DNA from: JBDRNE01 sp043812935
GTDB taxonomy: Bacteria; Omnitrophota; Gorgyraeia; Tantalellales; Tantalellaceae
Length of the DNA: 7,355 nucleotides
Assembly (NCBI GenBank): GCA_043812935.1
Contig: JBDRLO010000021.1
Location: forward strand, 1 to 7,355
Direction: 5' to 3'
The position numbers and the translations under genes were made by a program. A model generated the notes under the pieces. It did not search any database, was not told where the DNA came from, and saw only the letters and a program-made list of their open reading frames with translations. This document shows, piece by piece, positions 4,993 to 7,355 of the stretch; positions within the stretch are counted from its first letter, which is position 1, and each line of letters begins with the position of its first letter.

Positions 4993-5703
4993 TTACAAAT
5001 GTATTATATGCCCGGCTTTAACAGCTATGTAATTTTCATGATAACGGCCGCTAAACATACGGCGCGCCTTTTCTCCGGAACAATGTGTCGGGCCTACTTT
5101 AATAAGCCCCATTTCTTTTACTTCACCAATAACTTTTTCAATAGCCGCTTTATCAAAACCATCCAAATGAAACCCGCCAAATGCCATGTATATTTTTTCC
5201 ACACCCAGCTTGTCTTTTACAACTTCAAGTACTTTTACAATACCGGGATGCGCACATCCCGTCACAACCGATAAACCATTATCTCCTCTTACAACCAATA
5301 CTTGCTCGGATATCTCAACTCCTTTATGTATCCCTTTCATTCCGCCAACAACAAAAATATTTTCAACAATTTCTGTCGGACATTCAACTAAAACAGGTTT
5401 TCCGCCTAATTCTTCAATACACCGTATAAAAGTTTCACTGGTTTCAGGACAAACATATACTTTAAGCCCTTTTTTTCTTCTCAAAATTTCCCATAACCCG
5501 TCCGTATGGTCCCAATGATCATGTGAAATTACCACACCTTCAAGATCTTCCACTGAAACCATCATGCGATCCATGTTTTCAACAAGGGCAGCCGACGTAC
5601 CCCCGGTATCAAATAAAATTTTGCCGTCTACCAGGCAGGAAAACCCTTTTCCCGAAAGAAGGCCCTTTTTGGCCATTTGATCAAATAGAACTTTAACATA
5701 CAT
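4993..5703 (-). CDS. metallo-beta-lactamase fold hydrolase, DHPS-like
   Basis: The 236-residue protein has the MBL metal site: HDHWDH (61-66), H152 in TGCAHPG (148-154), and H207 in GPTHCSG (204-210); FDTGG lies at 31-35 and AFGGFHLDG at 174-182. The TGCAHPG and FGGFHL blocks are typical of the subgroup named after 7,8-dihydropterin-6-methyl-4-(beta-D-ribofuranosyl)-aminobenzene-5'-phosphate synthase, a methanopterin pathway enzyme; most bacterial members have unknown substrates. A pterin substrate would fit the nearby folate-linked metV, but that is only suggestive. The ATG at 5701-5703 follows AGGAG with a 7-bp gap. It begins 28 bp after yggS, consistent with co-transcription. Confidence 0.88.
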   Translation of the reverse strand: MYVKVLFDQMAKKGLLSGKGFSCLVDGKILFDTGGTSAALVENMDRMMVSVEDLEGVVISHDHWDHTDGLWEILRRKKGLKVYVCPETSETFIRCIEELGGKPVLVECPTEIVENIFVVGGMKGIHKGVEISEQVLVVRGDNGLSVVTGCAHPGIVKVLEVVKDKLGVEKIYMAFGGFHLDGFDKAAIEKVIGEVKEMGLIKVGPTHCSGEKARRMFSGRYHENYIAVKAGHIIHL

Positions 5704-5731
5704 AATTCATCTCCTGCTTTTTTAATTAGGT

Positions 5732-6397
5732 TTATTTTCTTTCTCCAAAAATCTTTGTTCCAATCCGCACCATGTTCGCGCCCTCGGATATTGCAACTTT
5801 GTACGAATTCGTCATTCCCATTGACAAATATTTCAGATCAACACCCTGCAAGCTTTTGGTTTTGATCTCATCGAAAAGTTTTTTTGTTTTTGTAAAATAA
5901 GGCCGCGCTTCTTCAGGGTCTCCCGTATAAGGCCCCATTGTCATCAAACCTTCTATTCTTATATTATCGAGTTTTGATATAGCTTCTATCAATTCTATCG
6001 CATTTTCCGGTAACACACCAAACTTTTGCAATTCCCGGCCACTGTTAATTTCAATAAATATCGGCATTATTTTATTTATTTGGCGGCATTTTTCATCAAT
6101 ACTAGCGGCCAGCTCAAAAGAATCAACCGTTTCTATTACATCAAATATTTCAACAGCTTTTTTAATCTTATTCTTTTGTAAATAACCTATAAAATGCCAT
6201 TCCACAGAATGTTTAATTACTTCAAAAGCCTTTGCCGCTTCCTGAACATAATTCTCACCTATAGCTTTTATTCCGCAGGAAACTGCTTCTGAAATTTCTT
6301 CCGGGCTTCTTGTTTTTGCAGCGGCAACAAGTTTAACATTAGATGGAATCTCTTTAAAAATCTCTTCAATATTCCGCCTGATATTTTCCATGCTCAT
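5732..6397 (-). CDS. yggS: YggS-family PLP homeostasis protein
   Basis: The 221-residue product is a single-domain alanine-racemase-like TIM barrel that binds pyridoxal 5'-phosphate without a known enzymatic reaction and maintains free PLP balance. K28 in LVAAAKT is the PLP lysine; GENYVQEA (47-54), WHFIGYLQKNK (67-77), KFGV (125-128), GLMTMGP (150-156), LSMGMTNSY (191-199) and VRIGTKIFGER (210-220) are all family blocks. Length is normal. Its ATG (6395-6397) overlaps the metV stop in an ATGA arrangement and has only a weak ribosome binding site, implying coupled translation. A nearby in-frame ATG at codon 3 is an alternative start. Confidence 0.95.
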   Translation of the reverse strand: MSMENIRRNIEEIFKEIPSNVKLVAAAKTRSPEEISEAVSCGIKAIGENYVQEAAKAFEVIKHSVEWHFIGYLQKNKIKKAVEIFDVIETVDSFELAASIDEKCRQINKIMPIFIEINSGRELQKFGVLPENAIELIEAISKLDNIRIEGLMTMGPYTGDPEEARPYFTKTKKLFDEIKTKSLQGVDLKYLSMGMTNSYKVAISEGANMVRIGTKIFGERK

Positions 6398-7053
6398 CTT
6401 AATTCATGTTTTTGTGGTTTTTTAATCCGGCTATAATTCTTTGGGCCTCTAACCTTTTTAATTTTTTCCAGCTCATTTTGTTTCTTCAATCGTTCATAAA
6501 TAAGCATCCAGACACAATCAAGCTCATCGCTAACTTCACATTTTTTATTTTTCACACCGCCGCAAGGCCCGTTCATTAATCCTTTAGGACAAAGACTTAC
6601 CGGGCATATCCCGGCTGTCTCATCCAATAGGCATTCTCCACAAAGCGAACATTTTTCTTCAAACCGGGCTTTCTTCAATGTTAACTCGGTAACTTCCCCC
6701 TGAAAGAGAGTATCATTTACCGGACAAACTTTTTTGTCTTGCAAAACTTCAGCTATTGCTTGTGTTCCACCGCCGCAAGCCAAACTCAGGATAACATCTG
6801 AAGATTCTATTTCTTTTGTTTTAGCACGTTTAAGCTTTTTTACCTGTAAAAGATTGCATGCTGGATCCAGAACCGCCCATCCGGTAACCTGTTTTCCCGC
6901 TTTTTTTAAAAGCTCTGCCAGATTTTTAATTTCTGTTTCTCCGCCGGTCTTGCATACAGTCGCGCATAAAGTACATCCAATCAAAAAAACATTATTCCTG
7001 TTTTTTATTGAATCTAATATTTCTGATATTTTTTTTTGACTTGTTATTATCAT
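6394..7053 (-). CDS. metV: MetV-like methylenetetrahydrofolate reductase C-terminal domain protein
   Basis: The 219-residue product belongs to the cysteine-rich family that partners MetF in methylenetetrahydrofolate reductase of acetogens and related anaerobes (MetV of Moorella and Acetobacterium), where it carries Fe-S and zinc centres. Fourteen cysteines are visible: C27, C30, C34 near the N-terminus, then C66, C93, C110, then a dense block from C135 (CSLCGEC, 135-141) through CPVSLCPKG (150-158), NGPCGGV (161-167), C172 and DCVW (179-182). The C-terminal tail, with RGPKNYS (202-208), also matches the family. I place the start at the ATG 7051-7053, 6 bp after AGGGG, rather than a TTG two codons upstream. 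No metF lies in the window, so its partner must be elsewhere or beyond the right edge. It overlaps yggS by 4 bp. Confidence 0.88.
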   Translation of the reverse strand: MIITSQKKISEILDSIKNRNNVFLIGCTLCATVCKTGGETEIKNLAELLKKAGKQVTGWAVLDPACNLLQVKKLKRAKTKEIESSDVILSLACGGGTQAIAEVLQDKKVCPVNDTLFQGEVTELTLKKARFEEKCSLCGECLLDETAGICPVSLCPKGLMNGPCGGVKNKKCEVSDELDCVWMLIYERLKKQNELEKIKKVRGPKNYSRIKKPQKHELR

Positions 7054-7084
7054 AAACAACCCCTGTTATCCGCCTGCATATAAC

Positions 7085-7240
7085 CTATTTTCGCAATAAC
7101 CCCAAAACCGAATCAAGCTGTGCTGAGATTTTACGCAAAAGTTCAATCTGTTCCCTTTGAATTTTTTGTTGATCCGTATGAATCTGTTTAGCATCACGGG
7201 CCATCTTTGCCATATCGCCCAATTTATTTAAATCAAACAT
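7085..7240 (-). CDS. 51-residue coiled-coil small protein
   Basis: An ATG at 7238-7240 opens a 51-codon frame ending TAG at 7085-7087, 31 bp before metV. The peptide begins MFDLNKLGDMAKMARDAKQ and ends QLDSVLGLLRK; it is rich in K, Q, D, E, L and I with heptad-like spacing, predicting one or two amphipathic helices and no membrane segment. AGGGG lies 5 bp before the start, and the 10-mer ACAGGGGTTG around it is identical to that before metV. I do not recognise the family; the N-terminus is faintly like YbaB/EbfC nucleoid proteins, but it is half their length. The ribosome binding site, co-directional placement and protein-like composition support a real gene. Confidence 0.65.
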   Translation of the reverse strand: MFDLNKLGDMAKMARDAKQIHTDQQKIQREQIELLRKISAQLDSVLGLLRK

Positions 7241-7353
7241 TCCAACCCCTGTCCTTTCAATTTATTCATCAAATCATAATTTAAAGCATAATTATATATC
7301 GTATCCCGAATTTGAACAAGGGTTATTCTGCGTTGCGTTGCACGTTTCAGGCT
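7228..7353 (-). CDS. possible C-terminal fragment of an upstream gene
   Basis: From the right edge, one minus-strand frame is open for 41 codons to TAA at 7228-7230. The translated end includes LVQIRDTIYNYALNYDLMNK and finishes GQGLECLI. The composition looks protein-like, and the stop overlaps the 51-residue gene's start by 13 bp, which suggests coupling. However, the frame crosses a promoter-like site and a repeat-like string (GCGTTGCACG, 7335-7344), and 41 open codons are not conclusive. I do not recognise a family. Given the metV neighbour, the sequence beyond the edge should be examined for metF. Confidence 0.35.
   Translation of the reverse strand, partial: SLKRATQRRITLVQIRDTIYNYALNYDLMNKLKGQGLECLI
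7291..7319 (-). promoter_or_regulatory. sigma-70-like promoter for the metV-yggS-trxB unit
   Basis: On the minus strand TTGTTC (7314-7319) and a perfect TATAAT (7291-7296) are separated by exactly 17 bp. The -35 matches only TTG of the consensus. The expected start site is near 7284, about 44 bp before the 51-residue ORF. If the edge frame (7228-7353) is a real gene, this would be an internal promoter. Confidence 0.5.
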
Positions 7354-7355
7354 AC

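Noticed and set aside
4939..5518. Plus-strand ORFs of about 82-111 residues over the MBL gene
   Set aside because: They are antisense to a gene with intact metal-binding motifs, and their composition is not protein-like.
7054..7059. TTG start for metV two codons upstream
   Set aside because: The ATG at 7051-7053 has AGGGG at a 6-bp distance, whereas from the TTG the site would be immediately adjacent and too close.

Overview
The window is about 7.4 kb of low-to-moderate GC bacterial DNA in which every convincing gene lies on the minus strand. Gene content (an IlvD-type dehydratase, a thioredoxin reductase, a cysteine-rich MetV-like protein, a YggS-type PLP protein, a DHPS-like metallo-beta-lactamase and a HicBA pair), together with many small hairpin and tandem repeats between genes, suggests an anaerobic bacterium from a poorly cultivated phylum. 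I cannot fix the phylum from sequence alone; an Omnitrophota- or Elusimicrobiota-like lineage is only a guess. metV points to folate one-carbon chemistry of the Wood-Ljungdahl kind, but no metF, CODH/ACS or formate-tetrahydrofolate genes are visible here.

Reading in the direction of transcription (right to left): the right edge holds a possible C-terminal gene fragment (7228-7353), a 51-codon coiled-coil ORF (7085-7240), metV (6394-7053), yggS (5732-6397, overlapping metV by 4 bp), a DHPS-like MBL hydrolase (4993-5703) and trxB (3998-4936). Spacings are tight (-4 to 56 bp), so this looks like one transcription unit; a good sigma-70-like promoter with a perfect TATAAT lies at 7291-7319. A 635-bp gap follows, mostly filled by a 24-bp tandem array (17 full units). 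Next comes ilvD (1704-3362), whose true start is set by a strong ribosome binding site immediately after the array. A 239-bp intergenic stretch packed with hairpins separates ilvD from a zinc-ribbon NUDIX hydrolase (955-1464). The left end carries a hicB-hicA toxin-antitoxin pair (515-811 and 294-527) with its own promoter inside an inverted repeat, a probable terminator, and the possible start of another gene running off the left edge.

The most unusual structure is not a gene. A composite repeat, made of the CCGGTTGA/CCCGTTTG/CCGATTTG octamer family, exactly 4 bp, TGTAGGG and then an inverted-repeat segment, occurs twice, in opposite orientation, on the two sides of ilvD: once with 17 tandem 24-mers (3386-3877) and once with a single 24-mer (1527-1578). 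The array is itself hierarchical (8 bp within 24 bp), and because 24 is a multiple of three it creates long false reading frames, including a false 166-residue N-terminal extension of IlvD. I see no CRISPR array, tRNA, rRNA, transposase or phage gene, and no clearly new multi-gene system.
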